Of a DNA stretch of 64,000 nt, positions 8,467-17,058 are shown in pieces. Source of the stretch: Acidithiobacillus thiooxidans ATCC 19377 (GTDB lineage Bacteria > Pseudomonadota > Gammaproteobacteria > Acidithiobacillales > Acidithiobacillaceae); contig NZ_CP045571.1 of the NCBI RefSeq assembly GCF_009662475.1, positions 804,501 to 868,500 of the forward strand. The letters are read 5' to 3'. The notes below the pieces were generated by a model, which did no database searches, was not told where the DNA came from, and worked only from the letters and a program-made list of their open reading frames with translations. The stretch's first letter is position 1, and each line of letters starts with the position of its first letter. The position numbers were made by a program, and so were the translations under genes.

Positions 8467-10200
8467 ATGAATCTGTCACGTAGAGATTTCATGGCGATGA
8501 TGGGTATTGCTGGAGCAACAGGATTTTTATCGCCATCTGCCATTGCTTCTTCCTGGGGTTCAGGTAAGGACCCCTATGAAATACCCGAATACGGTAATGT
8601 CACGTTACTCCATATTACGGATACCCATGCACAGTTGCTGCCCGTTTGGTGGCGTGAGCCGGGCACCAACATTGGCACGCGTGAACAAAAGGAATGGGGT
8701 GTCACACCGCATATGGTGGGTGATAAGAAGCTCGAATATTACGGGATCAAAGCCGGGACTCCGGAAGGTTATGCTTTATCCTGCATGGATTTTGATACTC
8801 TGGCGCATAAATATGGAAAAATCGGCGGTTATGCGCACATTGCCACCCTGGTCAAACGGTATCGGGAGCAGGTGGGCAAAAAAGCCATTCTGCTGGATGG
8901 CGGCGATGCCTGGCAAGGATCTGCAACCAGTCTTTGGACCAAAGCCGAAGATATGGTGGGCGCCCAGAACCTGCTTAAAGAAGACTACTTTGTCGGCCAT
9001 TGGGAGTTTACCTATGGTGCAGACCGGGTTGAGTATCTGCTCAAGCATAAGCTCAAGGCGAAATTTCTTTCCCAGAATGTGTTTACGATTCCATGGGATG
9101 AACCTGTGTTCGACCCCTACGACATTCGCGAAGTGAGCGGACGGAAAGTGGCTATTATTGGCCAATCATTCCCTTTTACACCTATTGCCAACCCCGCTTA
9201 TTTTGTTCCTAAATGGTCTTTTGGCATTCATCCCGGACACATGCAGAAAATGGTGGATGAATGTCGGCAAAAGCATAAAGCCGATATTGTTGTAGTACTT
9301 TCCCACAATGGCGCAGATGTCGATAAAAAAATGGCATCTCAGGTCAATGGTATTGATATTATTCTTGGTGGGCATACCCATGAAATCATGGGACCACGTC
9401 CGGTGAAAATCAATAATACCTTGATTATTAATACCAGTACCAATGGTAAGTTCCTCGCCCGCTTTGATCTGGATGTGGGTAAAGGCAAACTCAATGGCTG
9501 GCGTTTCAATTATCTTCCCATCATTTCCAACATGATTCCCGAAGACCAGGAAATGGCTGATTATATTACCAAAGTACGTGCACCCTATGCCAAGAAACTG
9601 GCTGAGCCTTTGGCCGTTACCGAGAGTCTCCTGTATCGCCGGGATAATTTCAATGGAACTTTTGATCAGATTCTCTGTGACGCGTTGCGTGAAGAAATGG
9701 ATTGTGAAGCGGCGTTTTCTCCGGGATTCCGCTGGGGTTATTGCAAACTCCCGGGGGAGACCATCACCATGGAAGATGTCATGGGGCAGACGGCCATCAC
9801 CTATCCTCAGGTGACTGTCACTGAATACACCGGCGCCGAGCTGAAAAATGTGATGGAGCAGGTGGCCGATAACTTGTTTAATCCCAATCCCTATTATATT
9901 CAGGGTGGGGATATGATTCGGGTGGGTAATATCCAATACACCATGAACCCCGGTGAAACCATCGACAAGCGTATTACCGATTTGCGGGTAGGTGGCAAAA
10001 TGGTTCAGGCCAACAAGCGCTATAAAGTGGCTGGTTGGGGCGCCATGCAAAAGGTGGAAGGGACGCCGGTCTGGGAAATTTTCGCCAAATGGTTGCGGTC
10101 TAAAAAGACCGTGTCGGCCAACCCGCGTGACTTACCGGTGCTCACTAAAAACATGGCCGGTAATCCAGGAATTGCATTTCCCAAAGAATACGATCTCTAA
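8467..10200 (+). CDS. soxB: Thiosulfohydrolase SoxB
   Basis: Di-manganese hydrolase that releases sulfate from SoxY-bound S-sulfonate. The 577-aa protein has a Tat signal (SRRDFMAMMGIAGATGF). Metallophosphatase motifs follow in order: LLHITDTHAQL, LLDGGDAWQGS, VLSHNGADVD and ILGGHTHEIM, then a 5'-nucleotidase C-terminal domain. The ATG at 8467 is preferred to the GTG at 8461, which falls inside the GAGGTGAG ribosome-binding site. No soxCD genes follow, which is typical of acidithiobacilli; the sulfane sulfur must then be handled elsewhere. Confidence 0.97.
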   Translation: MNLSRRDFMAMMGIAGATGFLSPSAIASSWGSGKDPYEIPEYGNVTLLHITDTHAQLLPVWWREPGTNIGTREQKEWGVTPHMVGDKKLEYYGIKAGTPEGYALSCMDFDTLAHKYGKIGGYAHIATLVKRYREQVGKKAILLDGGDAWQGSATSLWTKAEDMVGAQNLLKEDYFVGHWEFTYGADRVEYLLKHKLKAKFLSQNVFTIPWDEPVFDPYDIREVSGRKVAIIGQSFPFTPIANPAYFVPKWSFGIHPGHMQKMVDECRQKHKADIVVVLSHNGADVDKKMASQVNGIDIILGGHTHEIMGPRPVKINNTLIINTSTNGKFLARFDLDVGKGKLNGWRFNYLPIISNMIPEDQEMADYITKVRAPYAKKLAEPLAVTESLLYRRDNFNGTFDQILCDALREEMDCEAAFSPGFRWGYCKLPGETITMEDVMGQTAITYPQVTVTEYTGAELKNVMEQVADNLFNPNPYYIQGGDMIRVGNIQYTMNPGETIDKRITDLRVGGKMVQANKRYKVAGWGAMQKVEGTPVWEIFAKWLRSKKTVSANPRDLPVLTKNMAGNPGIAFPKEYDL

Positions 10201-10242
10201 AAGATTTTATGAGTTTGGGTTTGATTGGGAGTCGAGCCGATT

Positions 10243-10974
10243 ATGCGTAGCTTAGCAGATCTCAGTATGGCTGAAAAAATCATGCATACGGGTTTCATTT
10301 TTCTGGTTGGTTTGGGTCTCCTAGTTGCGGAGGCCTACACCTATGTCACCCATGCAGGACTGGATGGTAAGCCGGGTATATCTGTTCAGGATGTAGCTAT
10401 GTCTTACTATGGAAATCGCAAGTCCAGCAAGTTGCAGGAAATGTTACCAGCCATGATGCCCATGGCGCATGTGCCCGTCAGTGAGCGGCCTAAAATGGTG
10501 CAGGCCGTCAACCATTGGATTGCCAATGGCGAAACCCGCAATGATTATGAACAGGAGGTAAAGCCATTAATTAATGGCTCCTGTTTGAAATGTCACACCA
10601 TGGGTATGCCAAATATTGGTACATACAAACTGCTTAAAGCTAAGGCTCATGTGGATATGGGGATGCCTTATTCAGAGATGTTGATGATGGGTATGATCCA
10701 TTTGACCACATTGGGTGTCATTTTCTGGATTGCGGGCTGGATATTCAGTAAGGCACGTTTTCCGCGTGTTCCTAAATATTTGATGATTGGCGTACCGTTT
10801 TTCGCCTTTTTCCTGGATTTTGCAGGTTGGTTCCTGACCAAGCAGGATCCTAATTGGGTCTGGTTGGTATTAATTGGAGGGATACTGTCCTGTCCACTGG
10901 TATTGGTTGGTATGGCCATCAGTTTATATCAGATCTGGTTATTTCCCCGCCAGGAGGAAGTGCCACCCTTGTGA
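10243..10974 (+). CDS. Membrane protein with one c-type haem site, sox-cluster associated
   Basis: A 243-aa protein, membrane anchored near the N-terminus (about residues 16-36), then a periplasmic stretch with a single haem-binding CLKCH at residues 114-118. Three more membrane helices follow (about 135-160, 168-190, 198-220). A run of methionines surrounds the haem (MGMPNIG, MGMPYSEMLMMGMI) and one may be the axial ligand. I do not recognise a named family. Lying between soxB and resB, it may pass Sox-derived electrons toward the membrane chain. The ATG at 10243 gives a normal N-terminus; no strong ribosome-binding site is visible, and a TTG at 10225 is the alternative. Confidence 0.75.
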   Translation: MRSLADLSMAEKIMHTGFIFLVGLGLLVAEAYTYVTHAGLDGKPGISVQDVAMSYYGNRKSSKLQEMLPAMMPMAHVPVSERPKMVQAVNHWIANGETRNDYEQEVKPLINGSCLKCHTMGMPNIGTYKLLKAKAHVDMGMPYSEMLMMGMIHLTTLGVIFWIAGWIFSKARFPRVPKYLMIGVPFFAFFLDFAGWFLTKQDPNWVWLVLIGGILSCPLVLVGMAISLYQIWLFPRQEEVPPL

Positions 10975-10984
10975 GAGAAAATTT

Positions 10985-12799
10985 ATGCTAGAAACCCAAG
11001 CCAGCGTTTTTACCGAGCCCTTGAGCTTCCGGATTATCTTTCGGGTTCTGGGCTCCATGCGCCTGGCGGTCCATTTACTGCTATTTGTCGCCATAGCCTC
11101 AATCATTGGCACTATTCTGCCGCAGCAGGAAGTGTATACAGATTACCTGCATCAATTCGGTACCTTCTGGTTTAACGTATTTGGCAATCTCGATTTGTAT
11201 GATGTTTATCGCTGTGGATGGTACATGGGGATTGTCGCCTTTTTGATTGTATCGACGACAGTTTGCGTATTTCGTAATGCACCTTCCATGCTACGGGAAA
11301 TGCGTCATGTTAAATCCAACCCATCAGAAAGTTTTTTACAAAGTAGGCCGGAGCAGTTCGAATCTTTTTCATCAAAATCAGATATAGAGTCTACTCAATC
11401 GGCAACAGCCACCCTGGACGATTTTGGTTATCAAGCCCGGGTGCTCAAGACCTCCACCGGAGACTCGGTCATTTTTGCTCAAAAGGGGAGATTTTATCGG
11501 ACCGGATATTTGTTAACCCATGTGGGAATTATTTTGTTTTGTGCGGGTGCGTTATATAACGCCAATCTTCCCCTGAAATGGTCCGAATGGACAGGTACCG
11601 TACATCCTGAAAAGAATTTTGATCTTCCCCTCTCAAAAATTCCGCAGTCCAGTTGGCTATCGTCCACAAGCTCGGCATTTCGCGGCATTATCACCATCCC
11701 GGTTGGACAAACCGTCAACGCCATGTTTGAGCTGGTAGGTGATGGTTTTTTGGTTCAGCATCTTCCATTTATGTTGCGACTGGATGCTTTCAAGGTCACG
11801 CATTATTCCAACGGTCTCGCCAAGGATTTTGTCTCGACGATTTCTCTTTACCATCACGATGGGAAAAAGTTCAAAACCGGTATTGTCCGCGTCAATCATC
11901 CCATGTCGGTGGATGGTGTGCAGATTTATCAGTCCAGTTATTCCGACAGTGCTTCAAAATTAAACCTGCACAATTACCTGTTGTCTGCACCAGCGTTGCC
12001 ACCGGCTGCTATTTCCACCAGTGTTGGCGAGCATCTGAAAACCTTTGGTTCACAATATGCAATTTCCATCACTGATTTCAAAACCCAGAATGTCATACCC
12101 CGTAAAGCTGTAGGTCTTTCTCCAGGACCGGATCATGGAATGATCAATATGGGGCCGACCGTGAGTTATCTGGTGAATAATGATCGTGATCATACCCGGA
12201 TTATTCTTAAATCCTACATGAAAGCTTTTTCCCGGCATGGTGAAGCCTATCGATTGATTGGGTTTAGAGAGAACGGATCGAGTGCTTATCACTATCTGAC
12301 AATTCCACAGGGGCCAAAAGATGGTATCCACTTGTTTATGAGGTATCTCGGGGACCTGGAGCAAGCTGCCAGAAATGGTGAAAATGCTTCAAAAACAGTT
12401 TTTATCAGTAATCTGAAAAAGGCCGAAGCACAAACTCAGGTTTACTTAACGCCGCATGAGAGAGACGATTTTTTACAGTCCAGCCTGAAAGCCATGCAGG
12501 AGTTGCGCGCCTATCCATTACCATTCCTGACTGTATTTCATGATTATGATTTGCATTGGTCTGCAGGCCTGGAAATAACCCGTTACCCTGGCATGAAAGT
12601 TATTTATGTGGCCTGTTTCGCCCTGGTCTTTGGAATATTCATTTTATTTTATGTTCCACGTCGGCGTATCTGGATTCAGATGAGTGAGGATGATGATAAA
12701 GGGCGTCGGTTCAAGCTGTTTGGGGATAGTTCAAGAAATGAAGAAGATTTTCATCGAGACATGGAGGAACTGAATGATAAATTACAGGAGAGACTATGA
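10985..12799 (+). CDS. resB: Cytochrome c biogenesis protein ResB (Ccs1-type)
   Basis: System II haem-handling protein that works with ResC/CcsA to attach haem to apocytochromes c in the periplasm. The 604-aa protein has an N-terminal LGSMRLAVHLLLFVAIASIIGT helix pair, a large periplasmic domain and a final membrane helix near residue 540 (VACFALVFGIFILFYV). The ATG at 10985 is chosen by family N-terminus; the frame is open further upstream but overlaps the previous gene. Its presence in the sox cluster fits maturation of SoxX, SoxA and the 10243 haem protein. Confidence 0.92.
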   Translation: MLETQASVFTEPLSFRIIFRVLGSMRLAVHLLLFVAIASIIGTILPQQEVYTDYLHQFGTFWFNVFGNLDLYDVYRCGWYMGIVAFLIVSTTVCVFRNAPSMLREMRHVKSNPSESFLQSRPEQFESFSSKSDIESTQSATATLDDFGYQARVLKTSTGDSVIFAQKGRFYRTGYLLTHVGIILFCAGALYNANLPLKWSEWTGTVHPEKNFDLPLSKIPQSSWLSSTSSAFRGIITIPVGQTVNAMFELVGDGFLVQHLPFMLRLDAFKVTHYSNGLAKDFVSTISLYHHDGKKFKTGIVRVNHPMSVDGVQIYQSSYSDSASKLNLHNYLLSAPALPPAAISTSVGEHLKTFGSQYAISITDFKTQNVIPRKAVGLSPGPDHGMINMGPTVSYLVNNDRDHTRIILKSYMKAFSRHGEAYRLIGFRENGSSAYHYLTIPQGPKDGIHLFMRYLGDLEQAARNGENASKTVFISNLKKAEAQTQVYLTPHERDDFLQSSLKAMQELRAYPLPFLTVFHDYDLHWSAGLEITRYPGMKVIYVACFALVFGIFILFYVPRRRIWIQMSEDDDKGRRFKLFGDSSRNEEDFHRDMEELNDKLQERL

Positions 12800-12846
12800 A
12801 GGGACACCTTTTTAACGAGTGTTGGGAATTTTAACAGGAGGTCGTT

Positions 12847-13230
12847 ATGAAAACATCAAAATTAGTTGTCATAGCCGCAATAACATGCGCTGCTGGTTTT
12901 ATAGGATTTGAAACTACCGCTGTGGCAGCACCCATGACTAATGCGCAAAATATTGCAGCCGGAAAGTCCATTGCATTTAACCGCACGCAGGGCAATTGTT
13001 TGGCCTGCCATGTGTTGCCTGGCGGTAAAATGGCGGGTGATGTAGGTCCCGATCTGGCGGTTCTGCCCCTTAAAGCCATATTTAAAACAAAAGAAAAGCT
13101 TGTAGATTTTTTGTATGACCCGGAAAAAGTGATCCCGCACATCAATATGCCCCAGTTTGGTAAAAACAAGGTGCTGACGCACCACCAGATGGAGTTGGTA
13201 GCCGATTACCTATGGTCATTAAAGGGCTAA
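12847..13230 (+). CDS. soxX: Sulfur oxidation c-type cytochrome SoxX
   Basis: Monohaem subunit of SoxXA, which couples thiosulfate to the SoxY cysteine and passes electrons on. The 127-aa protein has a Sec signal peptide (about residues 1-28) and haem motif CLACH at residues 51-55. GGKMAGDVGPDL follows, the usual SoxX loop, and a C-terminal NMPQFGKN provides the methionine ligand region. AACAGGAGG precedes the ATG. It is paired with soxA 28 bp downstream. Confidence 0.95.
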   Translation: MKTSKLVVIAAITCAAGFIGFETTAVAAPMTNAQNIAAGKSIAFNRTQGNCLACHVLPGGKMAGDVGPDLAVLPLKAIFKTKEKLVDFLYDPEKVIPHINMPQFGKNKVLTHHQMELVADYLWSLKG

Positions 13231-13258
13231 GGTCGTTATCCCAAAAAGGAGTGCAATC

Positions 13259-14122
13259 ATGAAAAAATTATTGATAGTTGCTGCCGCGATCAGCCTGGTA
13301 GGCATCTCAGGGAGTGCAGAAGCGATCGACTGGTGGAACCTGGGTAATACCAAAGTGGGTCCTGAACAAACCCTCAAGGATTTTCACCAGTATTTTAAGG
13401 AACAGTTTCCGAAAATGTCCTTACAGAAATACGCGCTCGGCAGTTATGCTTTCAGCCCGGAAATGTATCAACAATATCAGCAGGCCATCCAGTTTAATCC
13501 GGGAGATCTGACGCTCAGTCAGGGTAAGGCCGCCTGGCAGAAAAAATTTCCAGACGGGAAAACCTATGCGTCCTGCTTTAAGGATGGTGGCAAAGGTGTG
13601 GCCGCCAGTTATCCGTATTTTAACAACAAAACCGGTCAGGTGGTCACGACTCAGATGCGTTTGAATAGTTGTCGGGTTGAAAATCATCTTCAACCTCTCA
13701 AGTATGGGAGCGGCTCCATGATTGCTTTGGATACCTACTTTACTTCGCTGTCCAACGGTATGCCGGTGGATATCAAAGTACAGGGGCAAGGCGCCGTTAA
13801 AGCCTTTGAAGAAGGGAAGGCCAATTACTTCATGAAACGCGGACAACTCAACTTCAGTTGCGCGACCTGTCATGTGGCTTATGCTGGTAAGTATCTGAGA
13901 GCCCAGATTATTTCTCCATTGTTGGGCCAAAGTGCGCATTATCCGACTTATCGGGCCGCTTGGGGAGCAGTCAATACCTTTGAAAAACGTTTCCAGGGCT
14001 GTGACAAAAAAGTGGGTGCGATGCCGCAAAAACTGGAAAGCGTCAATTATCGCAATCTGGAATATTTTATGTCCTACATCAGTAATGGCATCAAAATCAA
14101 TGTGCCTGGTTACCGCCCTTGA
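13259..14122 (+). CDS. soxA: L-cysteine S-thiosulfotransferase catalytic subunit SoxA
   Basis: Catalytic subunit of SoxXA, 287 aa with a signal peptide ending near residue 22. Only one canonical haem motif is present, CATCH at residues 201-205. The upstream cysteines (YASCFKDGG and LNSCRVENH) fit the disulfide that replaces the first haem in monohaem-type SoxA. The cysteine in FQGCDKK near residue 248 is the expected active-site, sulfur-modified ligand. It follows soxX and precedes resC. Confidence 0.94.
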   Translation: MKKLLIVAAAISLVGISGSAEAIDWWNLGNTKVGPEQTLKDFHQYFKEQFPKMSLQKYALGSYAFSPEMYQQYQQAIQFNPGDLTLSQGKAAWQKKFPDGKTYASCFKDGGKGVAASYPYFNNKTGQVVTTQMRLNSCRVENHLQPLKYGSGSMIALDTYFTSLSNGMPVDIKVQGQGAVKAFEEGKANYFMKRGQLNFSCATCHVAYAGKYLRAQIISPLLGQSAHYPTYRAAWGAVNTFEKRFQGCDKKVGAMPQKLESVNYRNLEYFMSYISNGIKINVPGYRP

Positions 14123-14190
14123 TAACTCATTTAATGTGAATGGATGCTGAACGATCAGGTTAATCTGTCAGCATCTGCAGGAGTATATAT

Positions 14191-15372
14191 ATGTCTACCG
14201 AAAGCTCTGAAATCCGACACCTACTGACCTTTGGTGGTATGCGTGCTGAAGGGCGTCTTGCCGCTCAGTTATGGGCAGCTTTTCTGACCATCGGTGCTTT
14301 TTTGGTCTGGTATTTGTTTCGGGCCGATTTTTGGATGTGGCAGTTTATTGTTTTGGGTCTGTGGTATGTGGGCCTGATGTGGTTTGGAATCCGCTGGCCG
14401 GCCTTCAGAATCCTGTTTTTGACCGTTATAGGGATTGCGGCGATTGGTGTGGCGCTTTATCAGTCAGGATACACGGCCGCAAATAATGTGCTGCTGTATT
14501 ATGTGCTCCAAAGTAACGCCATGTTTTACTGGATGAGTGGGGCGATACTGATCAGCGCCATAGGATATTATCGTTATTTATTCAGCGGTAATCAATCGGC
14601 TGGGGACTGGGGGCATCGTTTTGCCTGGATTACTGTAGCTCTGGGTTTTGCAGGCCTCGCCATTCGTTGGCAGCAAACTTACATCGGTCATCCGTCCTGG
14701 GGACATATTCCGGTAACGAATATGTACGATGCCATGGTTCTCTTGTGCACGACTACGGTACTTTTTTACCTGTATTACGAAGGCCAAGGCAAAAATCGGG
14801 GTCTAGGCGCTTTTGCCATGCCGATGATTCTTGTTGCCGATATTTTTCTGGTCTGGGTGGGTGTCGCCTATCATCAGAATCAGATTCAGCCCGTCATTCC
14901 TGCTTTGCAGAGCTTCTGGATAAAACTGCATGTTCCCTGTGAATTTGTTGCCTATGCCAATTTTTATCTCGCTGCCATGGTCGGGGTTGCTTATTTGTTG
15001 AGAGAGCGGGCAGAACGTACCGGAAGTGCTTTGGTGCGTCGTCTTCCGGACTTGAACAAGCTGGAACGCATTATGGGTTCTATGGTGATGTTCGGATTTC
15101 TCTTTTTCACGGCAGGTACTATTCTCGGCGCAGTGTGGGCCGCCAAAGCCTGGGGCGGTTTTTGGTCCTGGGATCCCAAGGAAACCTGGGCTTTGATTGT
15201 CTGGTTGAATTATGCGGCTTATTTGCATATGCGCAGCAACAAGTCCTTCGGGCAACATAACAAGGGACGCAAACTGGCTTGGTGGGCGGCTATCAGTCTG
15301 GTCACGGTGACGTTCTGCTTTATTGGGGTTGATCTTTTTCTGGGCGGGCTTCATTCTTACGCCAAGCTGTAA
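14191..15372 (+). CDS. resC: Cytochrome c biogenesis protein ResC (CcsA/CcsB)
   Basis: Haem-exporting, polytopic partner of ResB in system II cytochrome c maturation. The 393-aa protein has about ten membrane helices and the diagnostic WWD-type haem loop AWGGFWSWDPKETWALIVWL near residue 330. Flanking histidines (for example KLHVPCEFVAYANF) correspond to the haem ligands. GCAGGAG precedes the ATG. It ends the sox block. Confidence 0.95.
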   Translation: MSTESSEIRHLLTFGGMRAEGRLAAQLWAAFLTIGAFLVWYLFRADFWMWQFIVLGLWYVGLMWFGIRWPAFRILFLTVIGIAAIGVALYQSGYTAANNVLLYYVLQSNAMFYWMSGAILISAIGYYRYLFSGNQSAGDWGHRFAWITVALGFAGLAIRWQQTYIGHPSWGHIPVTNMYDAMVLLCTTTVLFYLYYEGQGKNRGLGAFAMPMILVADIFLVWVGVAYHQNQIQPVIPALQSFWIKLHVPCEFVAYANFYLAAMVGVAYLLRERAERTGSALVRRLPDLNKLERIMGSMVMFGFLFFTAGTILGAVWAAKAWGGFWSWDPKETWALIVWLNYAAYLHMRSNKSFGQHNKGRKLAWWAAISLVTVTFCFIGVDLFLGGLHSYAKL

Positions 15373-15388
15373 GGTATTGTTGTTTATA

Positions 15389-15418
15389 TTAGGCATCGCT
15401 CCGGTCGGCGTTGCCTAA
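15389..15418 (+). terminator. Hairpin after resC, probable end of the sox transcript
   Basis: TTAGGCA and TGCCTAA form the ends of a hairpin about 30 nt long, 17 bp after the resC stop. The inner part also pairs partly (CGC...GCG). No T-run follows immediately, so it may be a processed or Rho-assisted end. The remaining 250 bp up to 15667 is AT-rich (for example 15479-15500) and holds no gene I can see; it probably carries the promoter of the next gene. Confidence 0.45.
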
Positions 15419-15666
15419 TGATTTGCTCATGATTTTAAAAGACTAAATGCCGCAGTAGAGCACTTCTAAAAAATAACTATATTATAATAATAATATATAC
15501 TGCTTATTCTACATTCATATATTCACAATCCTATTAAAAAATTTATTGTTGTTATCAGGGAATGCATAAGCTATAAACTAGATAACAGTATCTCATGTGA
15601 ATGAATAATATTTCATTCCGATAGTAATGATGCTGTGTAATAGATCTGATAAAAAGAGGTGTCGAT

Positions 15667-16284
15667 ATGAATTCACAAGCATCAACTCAGCATGCTCGCC
15701 TGACCCTGTTCTCCTGGCCGTTGCTCGCCGCAAGGGGTGTTGCCGCCTTATTATTTGTAATTGCATCACTGATCGCTTTTGGTGAAACCATGACTTTGCT
15801 GGTTTGGTTTTTTGCCATTTATGTATTTTTTGACGGAGGTTACTCGGCAATGCGTCTTGCCCAGAAAGGGAGTGGCGCCTGTCCAAAAGTGTTGATTGCC
15901 ATTAAGGCCGTCATTGGCATTGCGGCAGGCATTGCGGTCATTATTCTTTCACAGGGTGCCAGTTTGTTACCCACATTGCTGACTATTTTTGCCTGGGTGG
16001 CGATTGTCGGGGTGATTGAAGGCATATGGGTACTGCGTAATGTGCGCAATAAAGAAGCGGTGATGATTATCGGTTCTACTGCTTATCTGGCCCTGGCCGT
16101 TGCCCTGCAATTCATCTTTGCACTGGCACCGGATGCCGGTCCTTCCGTGTACAACTGGATCATTATCGGGTTCTCAGCTGCATTTGCAGCCGCCATGTTC
16201 GGTATGGCCTGGGCCATGCGTCGCAATCTTCTGAAGATGGGTGGTGGTACCTCATCCGCTTCTGCACAGGCGCATTCTGCCTGA
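15667..16284 (+). CDS. HdeD/DUF308-family membrane protein
   Basis: A 205-aa protein with six predicted membrane helices in three pairs, the arrangement of the HdeD/DUF308 family. The signature WPLLAARGVAALLFVIASLI at the N-terminus fits well, as does the central WVAIVGVIEGIWVLRNVRNK. In enterobacteria HdeD is linked to acid resistance at high cell density, which would suit an acidophile, but its function here is not shown by the sequence. AAAGAGGTG precedes the ATG. It lies alone between the sox block and the second Rrf2 regulator. Confidence 0.8.
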   Translation: MNSQASTQHARLTLFSWPLLAARGVAALLFVIASLIAFGETMTLLVWFFAIYVFFDGGYSAMRLAQKGSGACPKVLIAIKAVIGIAAGIAVIILSQGASLLPTLLTIFAWVAIVGVIEGIWVLRNVRNKEAVMIIGSTAYLALAVALQFIFALAPDAGPSVYNWIIIGFSAAFAAAMFGMAWAMRRNLLKMGGGTSSASAQAHSA

Positions 16285-16402
16285 ATTAACCTGCACTGCA
16301 GAAAACAATCCGTCATTTCTGCAGTAGTTTGATGATTGTCATCAAGAGCTGCACTGTAAGATGTGCGGCTCTTGTTATATGTACAAGAATAGGGGAAAAC
16401 CC

Positions 16403-16828
16403 ATGGTATTGAGCAAAGCCACCGAACAGGCCCTGCGCGGCCTGATATATATTGCCGCACAACAACGCGGAGAGCCGGTACTGAGTCGTGAAATCGCCGA
16501 TTACCTCGGGGTTCCCGTTCAGTGTATTACCAAAATCATGCGGAGCCTCGCCAAGCGCGGATTTCTGGGATCGGTAAAAGGCCGGGGAGGGGGATTTTTG
16601 CTGCTTCCCGCAGCTGAATCCCTGAATATTATGGATGTGGTCGAGGCCGTTGAGGGGCATCCTTTATCGCCACATTGTGTGTTGGGTTTGAAGGTGTGCG
16701 CGGATGAAACGGCCTGCCCTTTGCACCGCCAGTGGACGGACTTGCGTCGTCAGGAAGTGGACTGGTTACGTACCCAGACCATTTGTGAGTTGGCAAAAAT
16801 GACCTTTTCCAAGATGCAGGTGGCTTAA
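16403..16828 (+). CDS. Rrf2/IscR-family transcriptional regulator, copy 2
   Basis: A 141-aa paralogue of the regulator at 6182-6607, the same length and near identical in the recognition helix (VPVQCITKIMRSLAKRGFL) and in the cysteine loop (CVLGLKVCADETACPLH). The three cysteines suggest an Fe-S cluster, so it probably senses redox state or iron-sulfur status. The ATG at 16403 is chosen because AGGGGAAAA precedes it and it matches the start of copy 1. The pair brackets the whole sox-HdeD block. Confidence 0.9.
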   Translation: MVLSKATEQALRGLIYIAAQQRGEPVLSREIADYLGVPVQCITKIMRSLAKRGFLGSVKGRGGGFLLLPAAESLNIMDVVEAVEGHPLSPHCVLGLKVCADETACPLHRQWTDLRRQEVDWLRTQTICELAKMTFSKMQVA

Positions 16829-16860
16829 TGCCGAATCGGAACGGCTTGAGCAGATGAACC

Positions 16861-17055
16861 TAAAAACGGCAGTTGCCGTGGGTGCTTTTTGCTCCGTTGT
16901 TCCTTGCCTGTTGTTCTAAGGCTTATCCTGCTGTCAGGAGAGAACTCGCCCTGCGGGCTCAAACAGCTCTCCTGACGGGCGCAGGACTTTGCCAAGAACA
17001 ACAACGGCTCGAAACAAAAGTCGCTGCAAAGCACCCACGGCAACTGCCGTTTTTA
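16861..17055. repeat. 195-bp inverted-repeat element, MITE-like
   Basis: The ends at 16861-16888 and 17028-17055 are exact 28-bp inverted copies of each other, starting TAAAAACGGCAGTTGCCG. Inside are further nested inverted repeats, including TCAGGAGAG / CTCTCCTGA around a GCCCTGCGGGC core. No coding sequence is evident. The flanks AGATGAACC and AGATCACCC are similar but not identical, so a target duplication is possible but not proven. It could be a non-autonomous transposable element or a large hairpin that ends transcription from both sides (regulator from the left, NFACT gene from the right). Confidence 0.65.
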
Positions 17056-17058
17056 AGA

